Source of the DNA: Balanoglossus misakiensis
Taxonomy: Eukaryota > Hemichordata
DNA: 64,000 bases
Assembly: GCA_040954595.2 (NCBI GenBank)
Contig: CM082576.2
Location: 10,788,001 to 10,852,000, forward strand
Direction of reading: 5' to 3'
Made by a program: the position numbers and the translations under genes. Of the stretch, positions 29,501-41,927 are shown piece by piece (the first letter of the stretch is position 1; each line of letters begins with the position of its first letter). The notes under the pieces are model-generated. The model made no database searches. It saw only the letters and a list, made by a program, of their open reading frames with translations, and was not told where the DNA came from.

Positions 29501-32176
29501 ACAATAGAAGTAATAATTTGTCAATAGCGCAGTGTTAGAGCACAGAGTTAAGACAGGGTTTCGATCTGAGAGGTGTCAATCATAATGATCTATAATATGG
29601 GCTGTCAATACTGTTAAGTGAAAATGTTAATACTTTAATGATGATGATATTTATTTGCTTTCAATACTTGCGAGTTGGTACACAAGCATCATAAACAGCA
29701 CTCTCGTAACTAAACAATCTCATCAATTTGAAGCTGTCAATCAAATTTCTATATATTTCACACCATGCCACTTTACCCATCTATTAGAGAGTAGGTGTCG
29801 ATTACACATGTGTAGGAGGTAACACTTTCAGTTCTACATTTGTAGATGCATCATGCGTGATACCATTTAGCACATCCCCACTTGGAAATCAATTGAAATA
29901 GCTCTGTTTGTCACTTTTTATATACTTTTTCATTCACTGCCATAACTCCAAAGACAGAAATATTACAAAATTTATTGTGCTCGCTCAATGGTGCTCCTAA
30001 TGCTCATACATGCACAGGAAAAAAAATCACAAACATAGTGAAAAGTGTTTGGTAATAAATGAAAGTTTTTGTAATTTTGGACCCCTACTTTTATTTGCAC
30101 ATTTGAGACTTCCCAGTGGAAAACTATTTCCCTTTCATATCCATGTTTTGCTTTCCAAAGAAAAAACTACTTCGGAAAAAAAAGGCTTTGAATAAAATTC
30201 TAATTTTCAGTTACAGTTTACACTTAACACTGCATTAACGCTTACAACTACACTTTGTTTGCCGAGCATTCTATGCTTCAATTTCCTCCATTCCTTTTTT
30301 TCAATTTTCTAACGATGCCGCTTTATAACTGGGCAAATTGGATCTTTTTCCCCAATCAATGTCTGCGTTAAAAGCCCCCTTTTACCAGACAACTTCAATC
30401 TGCAATGGTTATTTCCTGCTCTGAAAGGAAACCCTATTCAACGCGCGTGTGCGACGACGGAATGAGGTCGATATCGGTCCCGGCGGCTACCTAAGAGCGG
30501 TGGAAATACGAAACATCTCGCAAATTGGTTTTTATTTGATGTTCGGAATAAAAGTAATTACAGGCACAGTGCTGCGTTGTTTAAGGTCAGTTATTGATGT
30601 GAATAAGTCTGATGTCTGGGGATTCGGCTTTGGTTGCAAGAAAGCTGGACATCATTAAAGCAAATGGGGAAATTATATATATATATATTTAAATTATTGT
30701 AGTACAGTCAATTTTGTTATACCCATTATCTATCATACTTGAATCTTTTAAAAATCAAATTTTCCATTAAAATAACACAATTAACAGTGGTTACCAAGTT
30801 GGATCAGTTGAAAGGCCTGCTTTGTTGGAAAAACAAATTTTTGATTGTTTTTTTATTTGTGTGTGTGTGCATAACACCATAGTGGGACCGTGTTTCACCC
30901 GTGAGAATTTCCCACCCTTGGGGACCTTATGCAGAAAGTTGCCATGTTTACTGTCTCACAGTGTGACGAAAAAAACAGCACAGCAGACATGCTGCAACAA
31001 CGACTCAGCACTACACTACCCCATACCGAGAAAAACGAAAAACGAAAATTCCTGGACACCCACCAGCATCACACCCCTACAACCCCCACCCCCCACCCCC
31101 CTGGAGTACAATGCCGGCTGTTTTCTTTAGTTTCTGCCTCCTCTTTCAAGGCCGACGGGAGCGTGATTGTGTCATTGTGAATTTTCAGCAGCCGAGAAAT
31201 ACCTTGCCAAGCCTGGTTGCTTCAAATGTATGCTTCTAATGTGTTGTGAAGAGGCAATTGTACGCACATGGGAAATTTCAATTGTACCTTTACTGTGCTG
31301 TCAGATAGAATTTTTTCTCTCACAAGAGTTGCACTTTTTGGAATTGGATTACAATTTCCTTATGTCTACTTCTTCGAAAATATGCTTGGGTATTTTAAAT
31401 ATTGTGGTAAAGACTGTGAGATGGGGTTAATTATTCATTGTGAAATCACAAGATTTGATCAATACTCAAATCATGAAACTGAGAGAATTCTATTCAAATT
31501 TTCTTCATCAAACATTTTCTTCACTTAACAGTCACATCTTAAACTGAGACTCTAACATTCTAACAGCTTTAAGGCCAATAAATGTTATGATGTGGCAAAG
31601 GGCAAGTGTTTCACAAGAATAAAACATACCCAACCCAAAAATGTCTACGATCATATTCGAACACTTGAAATGTAACAGGGTTGTTATGTATAAACTCTTG
31701 AACCCATTTACCTATTGTCCTCAAGTAATTTATTTGTAGTCTTTAAAGAGATATTTTGCATGTTTTCGACATTTTAAGCCTTTGAAGTGGTCAGTTAAAA
31801 CTGAACCAATCATTTCTCCCCATATTTAAACACTGCACTGGTGAATAGAGTTGCTTGTCAGATATATTTAGAATGTTTATGTTCTACAGGTGTAGCCAAT
31901 TTAAATAGCAGATGGAAATGTTTTAAAAGCAGGTGGGTTTGTTGCACAAGAGAGCGACGCATCCCCCCCCCCCCACCCCAGTCACACACATAAGTTCTTT
32001 ATCTGTATGCAAAATCTCCCAAACACAGTAGTTAATGTTTCAAACGGGAATGTTGAGCTGTACTGACTGTTTAATTTGTATATGTTTACAAGTTGCCAGA
32101 GTACAACATTATCTAGCATACTGCTGAAGCCCATTATGAGGAAAAGAACCAATTATTGTATTTAGAAGTATGTAGA

Positions 32177-32231
<55 letters not shown>

Positions 32232-33900
32232 GCTAAATGTCATTCATATTTTAGATGTGCAATTATATTTATACCAAAATAACAGAAATTAGTCTGAGAA
32301 GTTTACAAGACAAAAACAGAGCGACCAAGTCTTCTCATCAAATATTTAGTTGCACTTATTAAAATTGCAGATTGCTGCTGTCACTTGGGATTTAACAGCA
32401 TGGAGACGCTGTAAAATTGTTTTACACTAGTCATCGCACACAAATTCGGCGAAGCTCGTTTTGGGGAGAAGTCAGTGATTGAAACATCGAGCTGTTAGTG
32501 TGAATAGCCTTGGCAAATGCGATAAACACTGTTTGAATGACTGTGCCACAATTACAAGGATGTCCGCCAATGTCTTTCAGTGTGTCGTGTCAAACGATTA
32601 TTGTTCCCTTGTCAAGATCATTCCCCAGCACTTCCTCGATGTCTTTTTGAGCCCGTAGATAATATAACAATATACTTATCGCGGTCGTCACTGTTTTTTC
32701 TCTGAAATGAGAATTCTGGATACCAAACGACCGAGTGTTTCTGCGTAGTAAAACTATTTTAGTGAGAAGTGCTTCCTTCAATATACACTAGAAGTAAGGC
32801 TGCATTCACAAACACCTCTGGAGGGGGGGGCGGGAGAATTCAATTTTTTTTACCGCTAATTTTCACATGCCCCCCTTCCGAACTGCCAATATTTTCAAAT
32901 CCCCCCCTTCCGAACTGCCAAAATTTTGAAATCCCCCCCCCCCATTGTCTTTCACAGAGCAAAACACATCACCTATCTATCTTGTAAAAAGAAAAACAGC
33001 GCTCCCATGAAAAGAATTTGAAACTGATGTTTCCCCTCATCAGTGGGTATTAAAACTGAACATTGTTTTTATTTTTTAAGTACATATATTTGTATTCTGT
33101 GTTGAGAGACTTTGTAAACCGAGAATTGAAGGGGGTGGGTTTGGGAGGGGGTGTCCCCCTCCCACGTAAGAAAATTTTCTAAAATACAGAGCTCAAAGCT
33201 GCATTTTAATGAACCCGGCAAAAGCAAATTAACTCAACTACAGGTATGTTGGGGAGGACAAATTTAACCGTCGGCGCTCAAAGTTATCATGGGGTGGGGC
33301 AAGTCCCCTGACCTGGGACACTAGATAAACCAGTCAATGATTGAAAGGTGTTGATGAATGGAGGGGGTGGGTGTGGGAGGGGGTGTCCCCCTCCCACATG
33401 AGAAAATTTTGTAAAATAAAGGGCGCGAAACTGCATTTTTGTGGACTCAAAATAAATATTTAGTCGTTAAAGTTTTCAAGTCCCCCCCTTTCAGTCCCTA
33501 AATTATTTCAAATCCCCCCCCTCACATACCCTCAATTTTTTCAAATCCCCCCCCTCAATTCTCCCGCCCCCCCCTCCAGAGGTGTTTGTGAATGCAGCCT
33601 AAAGGCGCTACCTACCGGGTTTTCGAGTTGCCCCAAAGCGTGCAAGATCATTTTCTTCTCGTTCAGGAAAAAACGGTCGCCAACACATTCGTAGCGTTTG
33701 TAGCTGACTGCATTGTAGCCCTGTTCTGTCAGCTGCCTCCTCCGCCTCGCGTAATTTTCACGGAAAACAGCCTCCCTCGTCGGACTGGAGCAGTTGTACA
33801 CGGTCTCGGAACGGGCTTGTATGTGCATTCCCTGGTGCGACGGTATTGGTAACGGCGTCGTCTTGACGTAAGATCGGGGGTCCCGGTTCTTCGGAGCCAT
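17558..33900 (-). CDS. CCDC60: CCDC60-like coiled-coil protein, 16 coding exons
   Basis: Exons in transcript order: 33900-33616, 29007-28832, 28118-28049, 27736-27609, 25978-25940, 23766-23533, 22517-22407, 21913-21799, 21378-21135, 20917-20851, 20438-20339, 19995-19901, 18952-18812, 18290-18150, 17972-17783, 17662-17558. Phases agree at every junction: 2241 nt, 746 residues plus TGA. Segments matching my recollection of vertebrate CCDC60 are SVKLGHGLFSIIRTQDDAR (about 160-178), PRPYTPCHSNI then FRQLCAVNWLLEAMNVD (about 290-330), and the C-terminal LRSWELCSPDICAAVEFVRE. The middle is charged and low complexity (Lys/Glu-rich and Ser-rich). It is longer than I recall for human CCDC60 (about 550 aa), with an extra basic N-terminal exon. 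Biochemical role unknown; the family is largely cilium/testis associated. The first exon joining directly to 29007 is the least certain junction. Confidence 0.88.
18331..18465. repeat. Degenerate GAACTTAGGGGGTC-like units in a CCDC60 intron
   Basis: Four related copies at about 18331, 18361, 18420 and 18452. Spacing is irregular. Minor intronic repeat. Confidence 0.4.
24160..24182 (+). repeat. G-rich (GGGGGA)n tract, quadruplex-prone, CCDC60 intron
   Basis: GGGTGGGGGAGGGGGAGGGGG on the plus strand, four G tracts with 1-nt loops. A related tract is at 56878-56900 in HAAO. Confidence 0.7.
29065..29126. repeat. Two exact 31-bp tandem copies in CCDC60 intron 1
   Basis: A 31-bp unit beginning GGCTGAAACAACACTATTTC occurs twice in a row. 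A diverged AAATATTGGCT relic lies just upstream (29029-29065). Confidence 0.85.
32177..32230 (+). repeat. (ATG)n microsatellite in CCDC60 intron 1
   Basis: About 18 uninterrupted trinucleotide units read directly. Confidence 0.95.
32798..33599. mobile_element. 802-bp non-autonomous inverted-repeat transposon (MITE), PIF/Harbinger-like by target site
   Basis: The ends form a perfect 43-bp terminal inverted repeat starting GGCTGCATTCACAAACACC and ending in a G8CGGGAGAATT block. It is flanked by TAA (32795-32797) and TAA (33600-33602), a TWA-type target duplication. The interior has no transposase frame. It holds two direct repeats (about 33130-33220 and 33362-33450), each containing the palindrome GGGAGGGGGTGTCCCCCTCCC at its core. 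A short duplicated block (CCTTCCGAACTGCCAA) is at about 32874 and 32908. Identical ends suggest recent insertion. It lies in CCDC60 intron 1; the right target site is about 8 nt from the exon 1 donor on the genomic sequence. The superfamily call rests on the TSD only. Confidence 0.85.
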
Positions 33901-34808
33901 GGTCGCGGGTTCCAGCCAGTTCCCCCCGTGGTTCGTAAGTCAAGGTAATCTACGTCTCAAATGCACGTCCTGTAACACTTGTCGAAAGAGTTGCAAGCCC
34001 TCATCAAGACACGCTGTACATGTAGCTGTACACCACAACAAGACCAGCTGAGTTTGTACTACACCGCGTACACGTATCCGGGGTGCACGGCAGTTCTTCA
34101 ACAAAACTTGGGACCCACTTGGTCGACTTTGGAAGCGCTTGGGCCAGTCCCAACCTGTTGAGGTTGTGCTGATACTACTTGGAAGCAATCATGGATGTGA
34201 TATAGTCTTCATAGTGTATAAAACGCCTCGAAACGGTTGCTTAAACTTCTGGAGGAAAGAACTGATTTCACACACGACATTCAATGGATGATGAATTGGC
34301 TCTTCCGTTCGTTTTGATTACTCCCATTTTCAAGTTTCGTAATTAAAGATTAAATAAGATCTTCGAATGCCCAAGTTCTCAAACATCCGTAACTTTGGAA
34401 TTAAACATATTTTAGGTAAATTTCTTCGGAATAATTTTTATTGTTGATGCTGTTTTCATGCAAATATTGTTTTATTTATGGCTATGAAATGGGTGGCAGT
34501 CAAAGAAGGAACAGCCCATCTGAATGAATTAGGTTACTTAGCTACTCGTTGTAAACAATATTGGACTGCCTGTTCATGCTGTGTACGTGCCCTTCGTCTA
34601 TTCCCAGTAGTCACACCGTGCGCGGTCCTTACACCGTGACAACGTTCAAATCGTGTGACGCACAATATCAGTAATGCCTCACTACAATGCACAACATTTA
34701 ATGACTTTAGTCCTGATTCAATGCAAACTTTGAATCGAAGGAAAAAGTACAGGAAAAACTTGAGATGCCACGTGATTGATTATACCTAGTCAATAAAATA
34801 ACCAGGTG

Positions 34809-34809
<1 letters not shown>

Positions 34810-34875
<66 letters not shown>

Positions 34876-34878
34876 TTA
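34810..34878 (+). repeat. (ATTT)n microsatellite
   Basis: About 17 tetranucleotide units, uninterrupted. Confidence 0.97.
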
Positions 34879-35984
34879 CCATTGCATTGCCACATCGTCG
34901 CTCCGGCGACTGCTTCCTGAATAATTCCAGTCTCGCATCAGTGCGTCAACCGATCCGAAGCAGTCTTTTTGTGTGTCGCGTCCACTCCAAAACGTTTGAA
35001 TTGATACGCCTATATCCCGCTCTAAAGGCAGAGAAAATTGAACCGCAAAATCATGGTGGAAATAACCCTGCTAAGTAGCGGGAAAACTGTTTGAACTTGA
35101 ACCAGTCGTCCTTTTTAATGATTTGACAGAATATGACTCAAAAACCACTTCCCTTCATTATGTATACGTTGGGGTACAATGTACGTACAATATGAGAAAT
35201 AAAGAAGTAAGGCTTCCTTCTTTCTCAGAATTTGACTTACCGACAACACATACATGTACGCAATGAAAAGATATTTCAATGATGAACTTATATTTTCGTG
35301 TGTTAGTCAAACAAGGTGACGTGTATACAAGGAATAGGCGTTTTAAATCTGCTGAAGCCAACAAAAACCCTGGGTGTCGCGTCATCCACAATCCTTGAAA
35401 TCTAGATACACTGCAGTAGTCCTTACTCAATTTTTATTTTCTGCAGGTCGATAGACTCTTGGTGTTCAGATATGAAAATCTCCCTCACAACATCATGGAC
35501 CTAGCCTATCATCGGAGTCTATTACAGATAAAACGTTGATACCCGCCCGCTTCCCTTGGTGGAAAAAAACTTGATTGACAGAAAATCTTACGCAAATTAT
35601 CTCTCCGATATAATTTTGCTATAGTATATTATGAGACCTTTGAGACCAAGCTGGTATTGTATCTCTGCGGTTTGTTGTGAAGTATTACATTCGAAAACAT
35701 CATTTTTACAACTGAGCTGGAGTTGTGGTCTCAGCTCATGAAAGTATGCCCTCAACGACGGATGTGTTAAATATGACATGGAGAATTTTGGAATACTTTT
35801 GAAGTTCCTGGCACTGAGGCAAATCAGCGGGGAAATGGTGAACTTGACTGTGCCCTCGAGCCAAAATCCTTGCTGTAGAACTGTAGCTCGAGTTTTTGCC
35901 TTGTGTTGTGTGTGGACGACAGAATCCGACTTTCCATCCACACACAATTCCAGGCAAAGCCTGGGGCAAACCTCACATCCCAAA

Positions 35985-36145
35985 ATTGCGTGAAAATAAA
36001 AAGTCGCGTAATTTTTTTGAAGATAGATAACGATGCAGTGAATTAAATAAGAGAACGCGAAAATTAATACTCGCGAATTCGAAACAGTGGCCTCTCTCGA
36101 TATCGCGAAAATTTTAACTCGCGAAAATAAAGTGTTTTACAGTAT
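35985..36145. repeat. Fragment of a CGCGAAAAT-type dispersed repeat
   Basis: Several copies of TCGCGAAAAT/ATTCGCGA words in both orientations, ending AAAGTGTTTTACAGTATG. This word pattern is common at the ends of small foldback elements in marine invertebrate genomes. Boundaries unclear. Confidence 0.4.
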
Positions 36146-39100
36146 GTCTCGATTTCTCCAGTACCTATTCATTCACGAGAGTATACATTGAATAAAATAC
36201 CACACAATACTGATTCACAAATGGTCCCTATTTCATAGTTGACCGTTGGGGGCGCCGGTTATGGCCATGAAGCATGGATTCCTTATTTGTAGTCTTTGAA
36301 AGAAGGTATTTTTGCGAGACAAAAAAAAAACGCAGAAAGTGGATAATTTTCCACCTATTACTCCGCCTATAATTTCGGTATGAATGCAAAGTTGCCTCGA
36401 ATTGTTTTCACTACTAATAAACGGTTTTCAAATGTCATAGATTAAACATCAAACGTTCCTCGTTTGTGTTCGTTTTTTTTTACAAGCTAACGCAAACAAG
36501 AAATTGAAAGCGCTTTTTGACGCGGAATCGACAAACATAAATTGTATTATCATAGTTATTGAAGTAATTGAGTAGAATTTTACTCGAAATGAATGTAAAG
36601 ACCACGCTCCCCTTTGAACGCTGGCATTATTGCTAATATTGACCCATGACCAGATCAATGATAGAGGTCGAACAATTATGAAACCGCGATAAATGAGCTC
36701 ATACCTATATATGCGCGGCTTTAAAAATATAGTAATTTTATGTGTACGTGAATGTATTAGTAAACTGACCGGCGAGGGTATTCGGTGAATGAATTATATA
36801 CATTTGTTTGAAATCGCACTGATGATTTTTCCATCATGCATACGTGTACATACCGTGATTGTTGAAAAACAAGAGAGTTTCTCGGTCTATGTGCGTCTTT
36901 GTCTGTCTGTGTGTCTGTCGACGTCTGGGTACTTTTAGTGTTCGTGTTTAAGTGTTTAGTCTCTGCCTTTAATAGCAATCCCCTGTCAACCCTCGACAGT
37001 GTCGAAATATGAGTTTGTTCAGCCAGACCCTCGTGGCCATGCACTTGTCCTATTTGAATCTCACCGCAAGTCGTGCAATCAGCATGTCGCAATAGCAAAC
37101 ACACCAATCTTTAATCACCGGGTGTTGAAATCTCTATCTGATATATATTGTGCAATTTGTGGTCGTCGCGAAGAATTAGGTCTACACCCCGGGGCCAATC
37201 TGATTAAACTCTCATATATCGATCGGCTGGGGTGGTCTTTCGCATTAATTATTTTAATTTCATTGTTTTCGCTGGCATTAAATTTTAATAAGATTGGAGT
37301 AACTTCTGTACCAGGCTGGGAGGTCACTTAAGTCACATTTCACCGACATCTCGTTGAATGACCGTCTAAGAGTTCATTTCGCCTGAGACTTGTATACTAA
37401 TTCCAGATTACGTATATGTACACTGCAAGAAATGCTTCGAATCACACGCGTTCCTCCATTTTAAAGGTATACGGTCACCTATGCAAATTTAGCTTTAAAT
37501 TTAAATTTAGAATAAAATATCCCATGAGGAGAGGGAAATCAGGTTTAATATGCGCAGTTTCAATGACCCATTAATCTAGTGTTGGCGTAACGGTGTTTGG
37601 TCATCTCAATAGTCACCCGGCTAAAGTCGGCACGCAGATATCAGACACTGATATCTGCCATGTTATGTAACCTTGACTGTCTTCTTCAGTGACAAAAAGA
37701 GGATTGAAGAAGAAAAATGAAGTGACCGCAGAATACAACTTATGGGAACGAAACCCGGACTGTATTTTCTACCTTTATTGATTAAACATAAGCATATCGT
37801 GTCAGATCCACTGTGTCAGTTCAAAAACGAAAACAAAAGCCAAAAAACAGTAAAATAAAAACAAACCAACAATATGTACAACGTTATTATACAACATGTG
37901 TCAAAGAACGTCATTCACCAGTGCTTCTTAAGTTATAAAATGTTACGGACAAAGTGATAATTCTTTTGACGATGAGATGCATTTTCTAGATTTGGTTATT
38001 TACAAGATTTGTCTCAGTTGCAAACTGCTGATAAGGCACGAGCATGGGTTTCCTGTACATTCAGGATCAAAGTATTAATTAAAATACAGCTTTATCCCAT
38101 CGTCACAAGGATTGTCACAAAATCTGTACATTTCTATTTAAAAAATGCTGACGTCAACATGTAGCATGTATTTCTCCCGACCGTTTTTTTTCTTAACCAC
38201 GTGGTATACAATTTTCTATAGTTTCCACGATGTACATCGAAAATGTAATATTTTGCCTGGAAACACCGTCCTTGGGCACAAAGTCACAGATGTACAAAAG
38301 ACAAAGTGTAAAATCACAGAAAATGCGAACAAAAATTCGGAGTGGAATGCTTATTAGTCCATGGTGCATAGAAGATGAAATGAAAGGATGTGGTCCACTT
38401 ATTGGAAACGATGTCCAGTATCGAAAATCACGTGCATAGATCAGAAAATCATTTAAAAGGGGAAAAAGTCGCTAACTTCACATTTGTGTTTATTTGTGTT
38501 ACAAGTGAAAAGTTCCATCTCACCAACTGCATACTGGCGTAACACGCGAATACTTACGTGACATAAATTTTGGTCTCGGCAGAAGTGAAATCATGGGCGA
38601 ATTTGCATGTTGCTTATAGGTTAAAGATATGTAAGAGTACATGTCTAATAATAACCAACAACATTTACACACAAAAACTGATGTAAATATACTAAGTGAC
38701 AGATAGCGACTTTCTTCCCTTTTTAAAACAATATGGAAGTATGAACATTATAAAAGTTTGCCTTGTAAATATAAGCAATTTAAATTGTTAATGACAGAAG
38801 TGGAATGAAAATCAAAGGTGATTTCAAGCAAAGGCTCAATTGCTTTTCACCCAAAGTGATGTGCGTTTGCATCGTTCTGCATACTGTGAGTTTGAAATCA
38901 ATTTAAAATGTCGCGTGGTCCCCGCTTCGTCGCCCACAATAAAAACATTCTGTAAGGTTTCTAGGCGAGACTTATCGAACCGAATTTCGAAGCATTTCGA
39001 TCCAAAATGATTTTTTTTCTTTCATTGAAATAAAAAAAAAACCCTGCAAATACATGTTCATGCGGTGATGAGTCGGTTTCTAACCGACAATGGCATGCTT

Positions 39101-41927
39101 AGAGGCTTGTCTTTGATAAATGGATAGTGGGGATGGGTGGAGAGACAGAAAAACGGAAATTTACACAAGACAAAATTCCAATTAAGCCCATTTACACACC
39201 ATTTCCTTATTAAACGCTAGATGTCTGTACCACTTGGAAAATCAAATATTTTAGAACATTTTACGTGTGATTTGTCTCGACCGAAACTGCTCATTGCCAT
39301 GGTTACCGGTTTTTTGTCTTTTAAAATATATTTATTGGCAAACGCCACGCATGTTGGTAGGACAAAGGTCGTGGAATTATTTTAAGGTTTATATTAATAA
39401 CTGTACCCGCACCATACGCCCGATGCGCCTTCTGTTGTTTGGCTAAGCTTATGACTAATCAACGATGTCCCGGTTCATGACACCCCGCGATGACTACAGT
39501 AAATGGACCCGTGTTCAAATGACAGGAAGGAAAAAAACAATACAGTGAGCTAAGTTTGGGTATGACACACCGATGATTTAAATATTTTCACAATAATATT
39601 CAGGAAAAGCGGAAAAAATATACGTAATGAGCCCAAACCAACACCACTATGCCTCAGACAACGTCATTACACAGATTAGAACCAGCATATTTGATCTTTA
39701 TAATTGATGGCGATCCATGTTGGTCAAGGAAACGCCACCAATACGGACCACTCGACCTTGCAGTGTGTTGTTGACTTATAATTTTAGTAGGCGATTCGCT
39801 GCGTTTTCGGATTTTGGTCGCAGGCAGATGCTCCGGTTGGAGAATGGGGATGTTTACATACTAAAGGAAGGACAGCTGCGTCATCTTCCCGAATTAATTA
39901 TTACATATATTCTGCGGCACCTTTATTTATAGCCGCGCCTATGAATATGCTGCGTGTCATCATGATCACAAACATCGTGGCGGTACCTCCATGTTGTCAC
40001 CCCTGTCATCAATTCTACAGCCGGAAACTGAAAAACTGCCAAAATCACACCCCGCCTTATACGCCGTTTATTATCGTCAGAAACAAATGCTGAGCCATAT
40101 ATTACATGTACATGTATCTGTAAAATTGCCCGTACTATAAATGCCAAACGAAGCGGTAGATCAATATATGGCGCTTCATTTTTTTTCTGAAGAAAACTGT
40201 ACACGTTATTCTTGTATGAAAACAGAGTGTGCCAAACGGCAGCTTTTCCTGTTCTCGGAACGAGTGTACACGTTTAACTACATCGTCGAATGCCCAAAAT
40301 TGCTAACAATCGACTTGCGCACTCAAAGGCCATTTTACAAACGGAAAGATAAATTTATAGTAGTACTTGTATCCACATGAATTCTGACCAACATGACAGA
40401 TCACGGCATTCACCGCCAAACACGTATAAAGATGAGGATGTACGTCATAGCCGTGTGACCGTAGCCCCACCAGGACTCCATTTTGAATATGCCAGACACG
40501 AAACTAAATATTCGAGGACGCGGCCAACATTCGCGATGTCAAGCTCTTCACAGTAGTGTTACTGCAATTTCATAACTCAATTTATCATAATACGTTGACA
40601 TATATACAATAGAACGTTTATGTACACAGGCCGAGATGATTGATTTTTGCCATTTGAAATATCTGTCGCTACGACCTACATGCATTTAGGCTGCATCTCT
40701 GCGCATCCGGTATTCTAGTAGGGACAATCTCGCCGGCTGTTGTCCAGTTTTTAGTTTGTTTGGCAAGTCTGAGCTTTTCCGCTACTAACAGGAACACACG
40801 GAATGACATGATGAGTTGTCGTTCATTAAAGGAACACAAATTGAGCCGCAGTTGACACGGGAGGGTTGACGTCTAGCCAATCACAGGATTTCACTGAGGC
40901 GAAAATAAAATGTGCGCAAACGCATGGTCATTTATACATCACCGAGACACGCCCTTCTTTAACCATACATGGTCATATGTAAATAAGCTGTGACTGTACT
41001 CCTTTAAGAGTTCTATTCAAATCCAGATTATAGGTGTAACGTAAACACATCTGTGATAAAATTTCTGATAACATAAATCGCCGTTTATAATGTCATTGAA
41101 ATGTTTAAACGTTTCATCAAATCAACGTTTTACATTCGAGAAGAGACTTAAAAACAGTCGACGTCTAGTTTCAGTAGACGGGGACATAAATAACAGACTA
41201 ACCCCAAACAAAAATGACCTATTTTTTTACGGATACATAACAGATGGTTACTACGTACTTTCCCGAGTGAACCCTGTGTTGTGTTGATGGAAAACTTAAC
41301 GTGACCCAAAGACCACAATTCTACATTCTAAATGGGCCAATTTTGGTACAGTAGTATGTACATATGTATCTTCAAAAACGGCCCCATGATAAAAAAAATT
41401 ACACAGTAAAATGACCTAGAATTTAGACAAACAAAATAGTACAGTAATAAAAGTCGCTATTCATACACACTCGAAATATACTGAAAATAGTTCAACATCA
41501 CGTCCCAGTAATTTGGAACAGTAGTTTTTCTAACCGGGTTTCAGTTGTGTACTGAACAGAGACCTGATCTCTTAGTTTAGTTTCGTCACTCGTTTTGAGT
41601 TTTGAACTCAACGTCAATCTCCGAAAGGCGTGGTTATTTGCAACACGTATAAACCCTATCATTTTCTCGTTTCATTAAAAAAAAGGCGACCAGAGCGCAG
41701 AGTTCGCAGAAATCCCTGACAACGAAACGTATAATCAAATCATGGTTAATATTGTATATGTAATGGTTCATATTTCAGTTTCGGGCAGTCGAATTAAGAA
41801 TTGTAAAAACTGCCACTTGGCAATGAGCTAATAGAAAGATACTTCAAATCAAGACGTACAGTCGCGTTCATTATTCATCCCATATGTATATATATAATAC
41901 TAATTACTGTGTACACTTAGTGACACA

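Larger units (their letters stand above)
34200..41927. other. Gene-poor stretch, no supported coding region
   Basis: Only short frames without splice support. It holds a (TTTA)n microsatellite, a TCGCGAAAAT-type repeat fragment and ordinary AT-rich DNA. Upstream regulatory DNA of CCDC60 is expected at the left end, but no TATA box or RFX site was found there. The 3' UTR of the sulfotransferase lies at the right end. Confidence 0.6.

Noticed and set aside
32590-32697. Acceptor-like site (atttcag) and short open frame in CCDC60 intron 1
   Set aside because: Frames reach stops without a good donor, and joining exon 1 directly to 29007 keeps phase and needs no extra exon.
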